Shown: positions 42,886 through 52,050, numbered from the stretch's first letter. The stretch is 64,000 nucleotides of DNA from an uncultured Sphaerochaeta sp. (GCF_963677075.1 NZ_OY781873.1:992001-1056000), one strand, 5' to 3'. Notes: generated from the sequence alone by a model not told the origin. Numbers and translations are program-made.

Positions 42886-44478
42886 ATGGCTGAACACAGA
42901 GATATTATTATTGTAGGTGCAGGAATTTCTGGACTAACCGCGGCAACCTCCCTTGCCAGGAAAGGGCACTCTGTCTTGCTTCTGGAGAAGGGAAAGGTCC
43001 CTGGAGGGCTGGTGAACTCATTCACTCGAGAGGGGTTCCTCTTCGATGGGGGAGTGAGAGCCCTGGAGAATGCTGGCATGCTTAAGCCCATGCTCCAAGA
43101 GCTGGAGATTGATCTTCCTCTTCTGCCAAGCAATGTTTCTCTCGGGGTTGAGGATAAGATCATCAATGCAAATTCCAAGGGTAGCTTGGAGGCATATAGG
43201 AATCTTCTTCTGGAGCTCTATCCTGAGAGCAGGGATGATGTAGATAAGGTCATCAAGGTTATTGGAAAGTTTGATGTGTATATGCAGGTTCTCTTTGGGA
43301 GTGACAGTCCGTTCTTCAAGGATGCAAAGCGAAATCTTCCTTATTATTTCACTACGTTCCCTCTCTGGTTTATGCGCTTCCTTGCAACCGGGGCAGCAAT
43401 TATGCGCATGCGAATGCCGATGGAGCAGTTCCTCTCTGATCTTCTTGAGAATAAAGCCCTCATCGATATCGTCTCCCAGCACTTCTTCAAGAAAACTCCT
43501 GCCTTTTTTGCCATGAGTTACTTCTCCCTCTATCCTGATTACTTCTATCCAAAGGGAGGAGTGGGCAGTATTCCTAAGGCTTTGACTGAGCGCCTCTTGG
43601 CGCTCGGCTCAGAGGTAAGGACAGAGACTGAGGTGACTCATGTGGATGCATTCGGTAAGACGCTCACCGATGGGAAGGGGAACAAGTACAGCTATAAGAA
43701 GCTCATCTGGTGTGCCGATCTTAAGCATCTCTACCGGATGGTCTCCGTGGATGGTTTTGCCGAGAAGGAGATGAGTGGAATTACCAGAGAGCAAGAGAAG
43801 GTGCTCTCCAGCCATGGGGCAGAGTCAGTATTTACCCTCTTCCTTGCAGTGGACTTACCTCCTTCGTACTTTGCAGGTATTTCAGAGGGACATTTCTTCT
43901 ATACCCCGTCAAAGCAAGGCCTTGGGGAAATCAACCACTCTGAGCTTGCTGCCATACTGGAAGGATGGGAGGATCTGGATAGAGAAGCCTTCTATACCTG
44001 GCTCTCTGCATTCTGTCGCTTGAATACCTATGAGATTGCAATCCCTGTGCTTAATGACAGCAGTGCGGCCCCAGAGGGAAAGAGTGGACTCATTGTCAGT
44101 TTCCTCTTTGACTACGAACTTACACGAAGGATTGAAGAAGGCCGTTGGTATGAGGAGTTTGAAAGCCGTATCAAGGAGATGATGATTGCCTCCCTTTCTG
44201 AGTCAGTCTATCCAGAGCTGAAAGAACATATCTTGTTCTCGTTTACCGCGAGTCCTCTGAGCATTGAGAGAAATATTCACAGCAGTGAAGGCGCTATTGT
44301 CGGCTGGTCATTTGAACAGGATATTCCCATAGACGCAGGCATGCTCAATATGAAGAAGGCTGTGCTTACCCCCATCCCTGATGTCTATCGTGCAGGGCAG
44401 TGGACGGTCAGCCCGGCTGGCCTTCCTACGTGTATCATGACCGCGAGGATGGCTGCAGACTTGGTGCATACGGGATGA
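42886..44478 (+). CDS. FAD-dependent NAD(P)-binding oxidoreductase, phytoene desaturase-like (CrtI type)
   Basis: This 530-residue flavoprotein starts with a Rossmann motif DIIIVGAGISGLTAATSLA, continues HSVLLLEKGKVPGGLVNSF (GG doublet), and has a second conserved region GGVGSIPKALTERLLALG and a C-terminal GQWTVSPAGLPTCIMTAR that matches the FAD-binding end of CrtI/amine-oxidase proteins. The family reduces or desaturates polyprenoids or retinoids in other organisms. No carotenoid genes are near, so the substrate is open. Start follows TTGGAGG. Confidence 0.8.
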   Translation: MAEHRDIIIVGAGISGLTAATSLARKGHSVLLLEKGKVPGGLVNSFTREGFLFDGGVRALENAGMLKPMLQELEIDLPLLPSNVSLGVEDKIINANSKGSLEAYRNLLLELYPESRDDVDKVIKVIGKFDVYMQVLFGSDSPFFKDAKRNLPYYFTTFPLWFMRFLATGAAIMRMRMPMEQFLSDLLENKALIDIVSQHFFKKTPAFFAMSYFSLYPDYFYPKGGVGSIPKALTERLLALGSEVRTETEVTHVDAFGKTLTDGKGNKYSYKKLIWCADLKHLYRMVSVDGFAEKEMSGITREQEKVLSSHGAESVFTLFLAVDLPPSYFAGISEGHFFYTPSKQGLGEINHSELAAILEGWEDLDREAFYTWLSAFCRLNTYEIAIPVLNDSSAAPEGKSGLIVSFLFDYELTRRIEEGRWYEEFESRIKEMMIASLSESVYPELKEHILFSFTASPLSIERNIHSSEGAIVGWSFEQDIPIDAGMLNMKKAVLTPIPDVYRAGQWTVSPAGLPTCIMTARMAADLVHTG

Positions 44479-44803
44479 GCATGATCTGATTGGTCTTATC
44501 CCAGGGCTCTCATTTTTGTTCACATATGGGCAGTAGCAGACAGACTCTGAGAAATAGTGATGCTACCTCAGCAGGGTAAGCCTGTATGCTGTCATGACGA
44601 AAAATTGGAAATGTGTTTCCAGCCATACACGAGACCAAGAGGACTTGCTCTATGAAGGTAGAGCTGTTTGGATATGGTTTTATAGGATTGTCTATAAATC
44701 ACCAATCTTTGTTCTTGTATATAAATAAGCTTGACATATCATTATACATACAAGAGTGTAGAGTTATTCTTACATATATTTCCTTGTAAAGGAGTAATTG
44801 CCC
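44479..44803. other. Intergenic region before the unknown 376-residue gene
   Basis: Nothing recognisable except AT-rich promoter-like sequence with TTGTAT and TTGACA around 44715-44740 and a ribosome site AAAGGAG just before 44804. Confidence 0.35.
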
Positions 44804-45931
44804 ATGGATGAAAAGGCTACGCTTGACCATATGATTCTCTGTTTTGTTGACGAAATTCAGTCATTTCATTACTCAATAAGTGCTCTGGATCACATCTGGG
44901 AGATACCGTTTCCTGACCAGAATGGTTCTTGGCATTTGATCAGAGTTGTTTCTTATCGTAAGCACATCGCTCTCGTTGATATGAGTGGCAAGCAGGGTGG
45001 CTACGAGTTCGAAGACCGTAGTGATATCAAGCCTCTGGAGATACCTCGTGAGTATCCGGATACCAAAGTTTGGATTACCTATCTGAATGCTGCCCGTGCT
45101 TGCTTGAAGCTGGTCAAAAAGGATTGGATTGCAGCCAATAAGCGTATTCAGAGAGAGTATCCCCTGGAATTACGACAGGGGATTGCTCCTCATGCGGTCA
45201 TTCGATCGGCCTTTCCGGATGACTACCGTCTGGATGAAGCAATTGGTTTGGACAAGACGAAGAAAATAGTGGATCTTGTTGAATCTCTCTATTTCCATAG
45301 GCAGGCAGATGCAGAAGTGAAAACATTCACCGCCAACGAGTACTTTGCTTACTGCAAAATTGCATATCTTGCAGCCAAGAGGGACGATGAAGTAATAGAT
45401 ACCTCCCTATCAGGTAGGGAACTATATCGTCAATTTGCTGATGGACGTGATGAGGGCCTGCTCAAGATTGATGGAGACTCCCCGGAGGAATTTGCCGATT
45501 GGATTGACAATAAACACCCCTTGCGGTCCATGGGAGGACACCCATGGGAGATTAAACGAGGAGGAAATACCACACACATTTCTCTCGCTGTGTATCGCCC
45601 AATGTACAGGGAAGAGGGGTATGTCATCCAATTGAGTGGAGAATCGCTGGGGAGAATGGAAGAGACATTGCGTATGTTACTTGCTATCCATGAGGAAGGT
45701 CTTCCTATTACGATTACAAATCCTGAGTCTGTCAGAAAAAGACTCCTTGCCCAGGATAATATTGGAATCATACCTGAATATGTTTGGTTTCATCGTGCAA
45801 ACCAACGATTCAGAAAAGATGAGGATGTATTTGAGGTAATGCATTACAAGGAACTTGGCCGGTACAAGCGAAGGGTCACTCCCTTTATCACTTGGCAGCC
45901 GATTCCTGTGCTACGTCCGATTGGTGGTTGA
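44804..45931 (+). CDS. Hypothetical protein of unknown family
   Basis: This 375-residue soluble protein starts at the ATG behind AAAGGAG. I do not recognise a family. Visible features are an N-terminal segment LDHMILCFVDEIQSFHYSIS, an aromatic-rich middle ESLYFHRQADAEVK and EYFAYCKIAYLAAKRDDEVI, a central segment GGHPWEIKRGGNTTHISLAV which resembles the end of DUF-type defence effectors, and a C-terminus rich in Pro and Trp. No membrane segment or P-loop is seen. Its setting beside mobile-type genes suggests accessory DNA. Confidence 0.6.
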   Translation: MDEKATLDHMILCFVDEIQSFHYSISALDHIWEIPFPDQNGSWHLIRVVSYRKHIALVDMSGKQGGYEFEDRSDIKPLEIPREYPDTKVWITYLNAARACLKLVKKDWIAANKRIQREYPLELRQGIAPHAVIRSAFPDDYRLDEAIGLDKTKKIVDLVESLYFHRQADAEVKTFTANEYFAYCKIAYLAAKRDDEVIDTSLSGRELYRQFADGRDEGLLKIDGDSPEEFADWIDNKHPLRSMGGHPWEIKRGGNTTHISLAVYRPMYREEGYVIQLSGESLGRMEETLRMLLAIHEEGLPITITNPESVRKRLLAQDNIGIIPEYVWFHRANQRFRKDEDVFEVMHYKELGRYKRRVTPFITWQPIPVLRPIGG

Positions 45932-46188
45932 GGGTTTTTGCGGGTCTCAACTAAGAGCATTAGGCTGTTCAGTCAGGTAAGAGTTAGGCTGGTGAAGTCC
46001 CTGCTGGGTCTGGATAACCTGAGTGCTTTCTGGTGCAGATCCAAAAACTAGATTGCCTCGGATTACTATCCAAAGTCTTGTAATCATGTCCTAGATCATA
46101 GGAATCATGTTAATGCCTATGTGGCAAAGTTGGTGATTGAGAAAGATCGTATTTATGCTGAAACTAGCTACATGAGGCTGCTACCATT

Positions 46189-46428
46189 GTGGTTGGTCCT
46201 ACTAAAGTTCCAAAGTCTCATGATGACACTTTGGATGACACTTTGGAGCTAAAAATACTTTCGCTGATACAAAAGAACCCCCGAATCAATCAACGTGAGC
46301 TTTCTGATCAGCTTGCAACCTCTCTGTCTACAATTAAGCGCGTTATGACCGGAATGATACAGGCCAATGTGCTTACACGTAAAGGCGGTAAGCGCTATGG
46401 CTACTGGGAAATAGAAGCAAAAGAATAG
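46189..46428 (+). pseudogene. 3' remnant: winged-helix tail of an AlbA_2/ATP-binding regulator-type gene
   Basis: About 70 residues (LELKILSLIQKNPRINQREL, then STIKRVMTGMIQANVL, then KRYGYWEI) form the C-terminal winged helix typical of AlbA_2 (divergent AAA_4) transcriptional-regulator-like proteins. No proper start or ribosome site is present, and the 250 bp upstream hold only stop-ridden traces, so this looks like the tail of a lost gene. Confidence 0.5.
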
Positions 46429-46625
46429 AGGGTGGTATGAACACGTGAGTATATGCTTTCAGGAAGCTACTCTTCTGCTGGAAGCGAATTCAGTATCAAG
46501 GCTTCAAACATCCAGTCGGTACAACATACACGCCATCTTCTCTACGGTGAGCAAATCCTGTTCCTGTCAGAACCATGAGAAAATCTGGAATTCTAAACCA
46601 TTAAATCGTATCAAACAACTAAAAC

Positions 46626-46708
46626 TGACCCAAAAAGTAGAAAATAATTGGGAGGATTAGTAAATATAAATTGACCCAAAAAGTAGAATAAAGTTGGGAG
46701 GATTAGTA
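46626..46708. repeat. Imperfect tandem duplication, 37-bp units with a 46-bp period
   Basis: Copies at 46626-46662 and 46672-46708 share TGACCCAAAAAGTAGAA at one end and TTGGGAGGATTAGTA at the other, with a few differences between. Their function is unknown. GGGAGGA in each resembles a ribosome site but no gene follows. Confidence 0.7.
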
Positions 46709-46789
46709 TCTGCATTCTATGATCAGCAACAATTCATGCTTGTTTCATACCTCTTTCATACTTTCTTCATGTCTTCGGGGTTAAATTAA

Positions 46790-47052
46790 AGCAACAGACC
46801 ATAGAGCGGATGGAACGCTTCCTCTGAGAGGCCTCTTCCTTCCAAGGGTTTGTTTGGGAATGGTTCTGAAAGACAGGATCTTTGTACCGGATCTGGGAAA
46901 CAGGAATAGACGTTGTCGTTTCTCCCTCATCTTTGGGTACAGGGCTTCCATCCAGAACACATACCTAGGAATGAGGGCACTTGCCCGATTTTATTCAAGG
47001 CCGACTTTCTTGGAAGTCTTCTATATATATTGCCTCCTTAGGGAGGTTTTTT
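46790..47052 (+). ncRNA. Candidate noncoding RNA ending in a strong intrinsic terminator
   Basis: The nearest upstream gene fragment ends 600 bp before the terminator, so the terminator probably ends its own transcript. The stretch from about 46790 is richer in G and C than its flanks and has local stems such as GACTT-N6-AAGTC (47003-47018). It does not match the conserved cores of RNase P, tmRNA or SRP RNA. The 5' end and promoter are not defined. A 72-codon frame inside it has no ribosome site. It also borders a gene-poor interval (46429-47427) with nothing else but the tandem repeat and a promoter. Confidence 0.25.
47033..47052 (+). terminator. Intrinsic terminator
   Basis: CCTCC-TTAG-GGAGG followed directly by six T. 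This is the best-formed terminator in the window. Confidence 0.75.
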
Positions 47053-47368
47053 CTGTCTTGGGCGGTAAGTAAACTGCCAACTTCAGCTGTCCTACCCTCA
47101 TGGTAATAGGATCTGGTGAACAGGGGAGTATCTTCAGTATTTCCAGCCGTGTAAAAAAATGACAAATCCACCATTCGGATTTTGCGTTGTCGCTCTATAG
47201 GATACTCCCATTTTTCCCGACAAGGTTATCAGGCAACCCAATACCCCCCCCCGTCTCAGCAATCCTTGTACCATATATGGATGTACCCAAAGAATGGTTG
47301 ACACCATTCCTCGAAATCTCTTGTGATACCAACCCCTACTCTCCGATATGGATACGGAAAGTTTCTAT

Positions 47369-47403
47369 TTGACGCAAACACTAATAGCGTATATCATGAT
47401 ATA
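47369..47403 (+). promoter_or_regulatory. Promoter with a 14-bp palindrome upstream of the DUF4143 ATPase
   Basis: TTGACG (47369-47374), 17 bp and TATCAT (47392-47397). The perfect palindrome TATATCATGATATA (47390-47403) covers the -10 box and is a likely operator. A run of nine C lies further upstream at 47244-47252. Confidence 0.6.
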
Positions 47404-47427
47404 TGTTAATTTGGAGTGGCAATTCCA

Positions 47428-48600
47428 ATGAAAAGAGATGCATATATCAAACGTACCCTGAGGTTGAATAAAAGACTCGCTACCAAGTCGCAATTCCTTT
47501 TAGGCCCTCGTATGACAGGAAAGACCACCTACATACGCAATGAATTGCAAGACAGGGTGAGCCTTAGCTGGAACTTGCTTGACGGTAGGCTTCGGATGAG
47601 AGTACTCTCCGATCCAGGCATACTCAAGGAAGAAATTGAAGCTCGCGACTTGCATGATTGCCTCGTGGTGATCGATGAGATTCAGAAAGCGCCACTGCTG
47701 CTGGAGGAAGTGCAATTTCTCATTGAAGAGAGGAATATCCGGTTCCTGCTCACCGGTTCAAGCGCAAGAAAACTTCGTTCAGGCGGGGTCAATCTATTGG
47801 GAGGAAGAGCCGGTCATATCACCATGCATCCTTTGGTATTCCCAGAGATACAAGACACCAACTATACTTTGGAAAGGATTTTCCAGTCAGGCTTATTGCC
47901 CTCAGCCTTCTGCTCTGAACATCCTGATGAGGAACTTAACGACTATGTTGCTTTGTACCTCAACGAGGAGATCCAGGCAGAGGGAGTTACAAGGAAACTT
48001 CCCCAATTCTCACGATTTCTAGAGGTAGCCGCCCTATCAAACACACAGATGATCAACTTTACCAATATTGCCAGCGATGTTGGTGTCTCCAGACAAGCCG
48101 TTACCGGTTGGTACCAGGTCCTCGTTGACACCCTGATCGGGTATGAACTCCCTTCCTTCACCAATGGAAAGAAGAGAAAGACCTATGGGATGCCAAAGTT
48201 CTATTTCTTTGACCTTGGAGTAGCCAGAGCGCTGCAGAATGCTCCTGTCCCCACCTCAATCCAGACAGAATATGGTGCATTTTTCGAGCACTATGTGTTC
48301 ATGGAGCTACGTTCCTACCTCGATTACATCCAGAGCAAAGAAGTCCTTAGCTATTGGAGGACCACAAGCAACTTTGAGGTTGAATTTGTGCTAGGAGAGA
48401 AAGTAGCAATTGAGACCAAAACCACCAAAAAGGCAGATTCCAAAGATTACCGAGGACTGAAGGCTTTCATGGAGGAAGGGATATGCGGTCGATACATTCT
48501 GGTATGCTGCGAAGAGCGGCCAAGGAAGTTGGGAAATGGTATTGAAGTCATGCCTTGGAAATATTTCCTACAGCTTCTTTGGGATGGGAAGATCGTGTAG
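47428..48600 (+). CDS. AAA ATPase with C-terminal DUF4143 domain
   Basis: This 390-residue protein has Walker A FLLGPRMTGKTTYIRNEL near residue 25, Walker B LVVIDEIQKAPLLLEEVQ near 80 and sensor FLLTGSSARKLRSGGVN. The C-terminal DUF4143 part ends with FEVEFVLGEKVAIETKTTKK (D/E...ExK-like), as in the archaeal-type ATPase/nuclease-fold family. Such proteins are common accessory genes of unknown function. The ATG at 47428 is preferred to a GTG at 47416 on spacing from TTGGAG. It is intact, unlike the fragment at 7995-8741. Confidence 0.82.
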   Translation: MKRDAYIKRTLRLNKRLATKSQFLLGPRMTGKTTYIRNELQDRVSLSWNLLDGRLRMRVLSDPGILKEEIEARDLHDCLVVIDEIQKAPLLLEEVQFLIEERNIRFLLTGSSARKLRSGGVNLLGGRAGHITMHPLVFPEIQDTNYTLERIFQSGLLPSAFCSEHPDEELNDYVALYLNEEIQAEGVTRKLPQFSRFLEVAALSNTQMINFTNIASDVGVSRQAVTGWYQVLVDTLIGYELPSFTNGKKRKTYGMPKFYFFDLGVARALQNAPVPTSIQTEYGAFFEHYVFMELRSYLDYIQSKEVLSYWRTTSNFEVEFVLGEKVAIETKTTKKADSKDYRGLKAFMEEGICGRYILVCCEERPRKLGNGIEVMPWKYFLQLLWDGKIV

Positions 48601-48705
48601 CCAATTCATGAAAAAGTCTGGAGTATGGGAAAGAGGAAGGTTTATCCCGTTTCGTGTTGTTTCTGAGCAACAGATCATTTTAGGGGCCTTGCTTATGTTG
48701 ATAGA

Positions 48706-49071
48706 GTGCTGAAGGTTAAGAGAATCTTTATAGTAAGCTATATGACAATTCTCTATAGGCTGTTTCAGATTAGAGAAGCCTCTTCCTATACCAATCTTAT
48801 TATCAGATTTCGACAGGAATATTCTGCTAAGTATAAACATGATTTAAAAGGATATTTTGAACCAGATTCCTTGAGAGCAGAATCTCCAGACTTGGTTGCA
48901 AAAGAGGACCCTCATGGGATTGATTTCAGCGACCTTATGGAGGAGCGTTTCGCTCGTTTTGTGTGAGAAGCTTATGAGAGGGAGATTATATCGATGCGCC
49001 GGGCTGGTGAAATGCTCAATCTATCTATCATGGAAATGCGAGCTCTTGTTCGTACATGGAAGGAGTTATGA
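48706..49071 (+). pseudogene. 3' fragment of a regulator or ImmA-associated type gene with an in-frame stop
   Basis: The frame reads NLIIRFRQEYSAKYKHDLKG, PDSLRAESPDLVAKEDPHG, DLMEERFARFV, then TGA at 48964, then continues EAYEREIISMRRAGEMLNLS to WKEL and a stop at 49071. The continuation resembles the C-terminal helix-turn-helix end (xISMxRAGEMLxLS) of proteins found with COG2856-type systems. The 5' part is absent and the TGA interrupts the rest. The family assignment is tentative. The remainder of the 48601-49240 gap has nothing else. Confidence 0.45.
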
Positions 49072-49240
49072 GCAGAACCGGAAGCAACCGTCTGTATTTA
49101 GGAAGTTTTAGCATATACTACCATTGCCCATCACCTCTACCCATTCAGAAATGATGAGGTATCCAAATTCTACATCTTTTCACTTAAGATAGAGCTTTCC
49201 TGCTTTGCATACCATGCCACTTCTGTATACGCTGTATGCC

Positions 49241-49882
49241 ATGGAACTCCCTTACTTCACTGGTATGGCAACTGGAGCCAGCCTTATTATCGCAATTGGT
49301 GCGCAAAATGCGTTCGTTCTTACCCAAGGTATCAAGAAGCAACATCGTTTTCTTGTTGCACTTATCTGTTCTCTCATGGATGCAGCGCTTATTGCCTTGG
49401 GAGTTGCAGGGGTAGGGAGTCTTATCAGCCAATCACCCCATCTGCTTACCGTTGCTGCCGGCGGAGGCGCTCTCTTTCTTTTTGTGTATGGCCTGAAGAA
49501 CTTGTTGACCGCACTCAAACCTGTTGAGGGTTTAGCGGAGACTGAACATAGTGAAACAAGTAGAGCCCAGATAGTGCTCACCACCTTGGCCATTACCCTC
49601 TTGAACCCCCATGTCTATCTTGATACGGTGGTGCTCCTGGGAAGTATCAGCAGTACCTATGTTGGGCAGAGTAGGTACCTTTTTGCAGGAGGGGCTGTTT
49701 CGGCGTCTTTTCTCTGGTTCTTCCTCTTGTCCTATGGGGCTGCAGTTCTTGCTCCTCTTTTCAAGCGGACAATTACTTGGAGAATTCTCTATAGTCTGAT
49801 CTTCCTCATCATGTGGCGTATTGCTTATTCCTTGTTGGAGTTTGCAGGAATTGTCGAAGCAATAAGGAGCCTGTTTTTGTAG
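49241..49882 (+). CDS. LysE/ArgO-family amino-acid exporter
   Basis: This 213-residue membrane protein has about six hydrophobic segments. The N-terminus SLIIAIGAQNAFVLTQGIKK matches the ArgO motif (xxxxGPQNAFV; here IGAQNAFV). LLNPHVYLDTVVLLGSISS and SASFLWFFLLSYGAAVLAP also match ArgO. It probably exports arginine or lysine. The start is aligned to the family; upstream in-frame ATGs at 49205-49214 would add a short unsupported leader. Confidence 0.83.
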   Translation: MELPYFTGMATGASLIIAIGAQNAFVLTQGIKKQHRFLVALICSLMDAALIALGVAGVGSLISQSPHLLTVAAGGGALFLFVYGLKNLLTALKPVEGLAETEHSETSRAQIVLTTLAITLLNPHVYLDTVVLLGSISSTYVGQSRYLFAGGAVSASFLWFFLLSYGAAVLAPLFKRTITWRILYSLIFLIMWRIAYSLLEFAGIVEAIRSLFL

Positions 49883-50065
49883 AGAGCGTTCCTTAATGTA
49901 GTTACTATGGGTTGGAAAGCTTATCTTTCAACCAAATAAACTGCGTAGGATTGATTGTATGATCTTTGCTTGAAAATTTTATGACATAAACTTCTATCTA
50001 GAGACTTGCATTCGATTACCGTTGTACGAGTAGTTTGCATTTCACTTGTGTCTGTGATATTATGA

Positions 50066-50082
50066 TTAACATAACATGTTAA
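50066..50082 (+). promoter_or_regulatory. Operator-like palindrome upstream of the XRE-ImmA gene
   Basis: TTAACAT-AAC-ATGTTAA is a perfect inverted repeat with 7-bp arms, 31 bp before the start of the XRE-ImmA gene. An AT-rich promoter region surrounds it. It is likely bound by that protein's HTH domain. Confidence 0.55.
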
Positions 50083-50113
50083 CTAAATTATTAGATTGGT
50101 GGGGTAATCAGCA

Positions 50114-51208
50114 ATGAACGATGAGAAACTGACTAAGCATACATATCAGTTTACCCCAGACTATGCAGTTGCTCCTGGAGAAACCTTGGCTGAAGTTCTA
50201 GAAACCCTTTCAATGACACTGAAGGAGTGTGCAACACGGTGTGGTCTGACAGAGCAGTCCATGATTCGAATCATCAAAGGACTACAACCCATCACCTATG
50301 AAACAGCAGATAGGTTGGAAATGGTCACCGGTGTTCCCGCCCGGATGTGGAATACTTTGGAACTTCAATACCAAGAGCAACGAAGGAAGATCAAACAGAA
50401 GAAAAGTTATGAGCAAAGCATAGATTGGTTGCATGGTATTCCTACAAAGGAATTGGTTGTTCGAGGTATAATAGACGCATCTACCTCAAAGGCAGATATG
50501 GTAGGGGAGACGTTACGATTCTATGGGGTAGCTAGTGTTGATGCATGGAAGGATGTCTGGATGGATCCAAAAGTTGCTGCCAGGCGTTCTGATTGTTTTG
50601 AGACAAACATAGGAGCAGCTTCTGCTTGGATTAGGATAGGAGAGCTACAGGCACAGGATATTGTATGTGCCCCCTATAATACGGATAGTTTTAAAGCAGT
50701 ATTGAAAGAGATACGGGAGCTCACTACCAGTGAACCTGTACAGTTTTTGCCTAGGATGAAAGAGATATGTGCTTCTTGTGGTGTTGCTCTTGTCCTGGTT
50801 AAAGAGATGAAAAAGGTTCCTTGGAATGGAGCATCAAAGTGGTTGTCTCCTTCCAAAGCGATGATATTGGTTAGCCTTCGAGGAAAAGCAGAAGATCTTT
50901 TTTGGTTCTCCTTCTTTCATGAAGCCTACCACATACTGCATGGCGAGAAGAAACGACTGTATATTGCTGAGGAGAGAAGTACTGATCGGCAAGAACAGGA
51001 AGCAGACAGGTTCGCAGCGAATATCTTGATCCCTGAAGCATATAATAAAACCATTAGTCAAATTATCTCAAGAGAAGAGGTTATTGCTATGGCAAAGCAA
51101 CTGGGGGTCAGTCCCGGGATCGTGGCAGGGCGCTATCGTCACCTTACAGGGAATTGGTCATATTTCAAGGACCTGACAAGGTCCTTTGACTGGGATGACC
51201 TCATGTAG
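50114..51208 (+). CDS. HigA-like XRE-HTH protein fused to an ImmA/IrrE metallopeptidase
   Basis: The N-terminus (VAPGETLAEVLETLSMTLKE, GLTEQSMIRIIKG, VTGVPARMWNTLE) is a HigA-type HTH, as in addiction antitoxins. The C-terminal half has the zinc-peptidase motif FHEAYHILHG (HExxH, near residue 268) and QEQEADRFAANILIP, typical of ImmA/IrrE. Full length is 364 residues. Such proteins act as antitoxin-like or sensor proteases; here no RelE-type toxin precedes it. Two small genes follow, within 50 and 18 bp, on the same strand. Confidence 0.83.
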   Translation: MNDEKLTKHTYQFTPDYAVAPGETLAEVLETLSMTLKECATRCGLTEQSMIRIIKGLQPITYETADRLEMVTGVPARMWNTLELQYQEQRRKIKQKKSYEQSIDWLHGIPTKELVVRGIIDASTSKADMVGETLRFYGVASVDAWKDVWMDPKVAARRSDCFETNIGAASAWIRIGELQAQDIVCAPYNTDSFKAVLKEIRELTTSEPVQFLPRMKEICASCGVALVLVKEMKKVPWNGASKWLSPSKAMILVSLRGKAEDLFWFSFFHEAYHILHGEKKRLYIAEERSTDRQEQEADRFAANILIPEAYNKTISQIISREEVIAMAKQLGVSPGIVAGRYRHLTGNWSYFKDLTRSFDWDDLM

Positions 51209-51258
51209 TATTCTCAATTCTCGTGGCATCAATTACTTATTACATAAGGGAGTCAACT

Positions 51259-51513
51259 GTGGCATTTCCAGAACAAGAGTGGAAGAAAGCAAAGAAATTG
51301 TGCAGGCTGAATGAAGAAGATATCCGCATCGCAAAACAGATGGGACTTAATCCCAAGAGTCTGATCAAGAATATTCCGTCCAGAGACCAACAATGGAAAC
51401 TACCGGTAAAGGACTGGCTTTGGGACATGTGGGAAGAGAGGCAAGAGAAGGCCAGGAAAAAGCAGGCAAAGAAACAGGCTGCTGCCAATACAGAAGATGA
51501 TTCCAGAGAATAA
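51259..51513 (+). CDS. Small conserved hypothetical protein
   Basis: A GTG start at 51259, behind GGGAG with good spacing, gives an 84-residue protein (FPEQEWKKAKKLCRLNEED, MGLNPKSLIKNIPS, then a basic lysine-rich tail). The family is widespread in bacteria and often follows accessory genes; its function is not known. A longer frame from 51223 lacks a site. It is presumably translated with the ImmA-type gene upstream. Confidence 0.65.
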   Translation: MAFPEQEWKKAKKLCRLNEEDIRIAKQMGLNPKSLIKNIPSRDQQWKLPVKDWLWDMWEERQEKARKKQAKKQAAANTEDDSRE

Positions 51514-51531
51514 CAAAGAAGGTGAGAGAAC

Positions 51532-52050
51532 ATGGAAACAATAGCTAAGTACAATCAGGCAAGGAAAGCCCTTTTACAGATGGATCAAGGCATCTTGGTA
51601 GATGCCTTACTTAAGTTGGCTCTTGAGTCTCCCTCTGTAGCAATGATGGTAGAAGGCATGGTTTCCTCGCAGGAAAAACGCATCACGCTGTTTCGAAAAA
51701 ACATTCATGCTGTTACCCACCAGGGACGGAGGAGCTCTCTTTCTGGAGAACAGATTCTGGATATACTTACACGATCCCTAGAGCTCTTGGACCCAGACCA
51801 GATAGATCCGATTCTAGGGCTGGAGCTCATGGAGTTGTTTTACAGCACAGACGAGTGGGCTCTGAACTCCACAAATGAGCTCGATTTTGAGTTTGATCTT
51901 CTCTACACTGATGACGGATATTCCAAGTTTACTGAGTTCGCTGAGCGCTGTGATGACCCGCTATTTGTCCAGCAGGTGGTGAATCGACTCCTTGCGTCTG
52001 ATGACTATTGCATGCGAGGGAAGCTGAGTGAGGTGGTATTAAAGGTCTAA
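51532..52050 (+). CDS. Hypothetical protein, third gene of the XRE-ImmA unit
   Basis: This 172-residue soluble acidic protein starts METIAKYNQARKALLQMDQG, is helical and rich in Leu and Glu, and ends YCMRGKLSEVVLKV. There is no motif I can name. It follows the preceding gene by 18 bp with AAGGTGAGAG as ribosome site, so it belongs to the same operon as the ImmA protein. It could be its target or a partner. Confidence 0.65.
   Translation: METIAKYNQARKALLQMDQGILVDALLKLALESPSVAMMVEGMVSSQEKRITLFRKNIHAVTHQGRRSSLSGEQILDILTRSLELLDPDQIDPILGLELMELFYSTDEWALNSTNELDFEFDLLYTDDGYSKFTEFAERCDDPLFVQQVVNRLLASDDYCMRGKLSEVVLKV

Noticed and set aside
46626..46708. CRISPR array
   Set aside because: Only two imperfect units, no spacer series and no cas genes; no other array-like pattern was seen in the window.
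46800..46960. TPP riboswitch suggested by CTGAGA
   Set aside because: The other conserved TPP elements are absent, and no thiamine gene follows.
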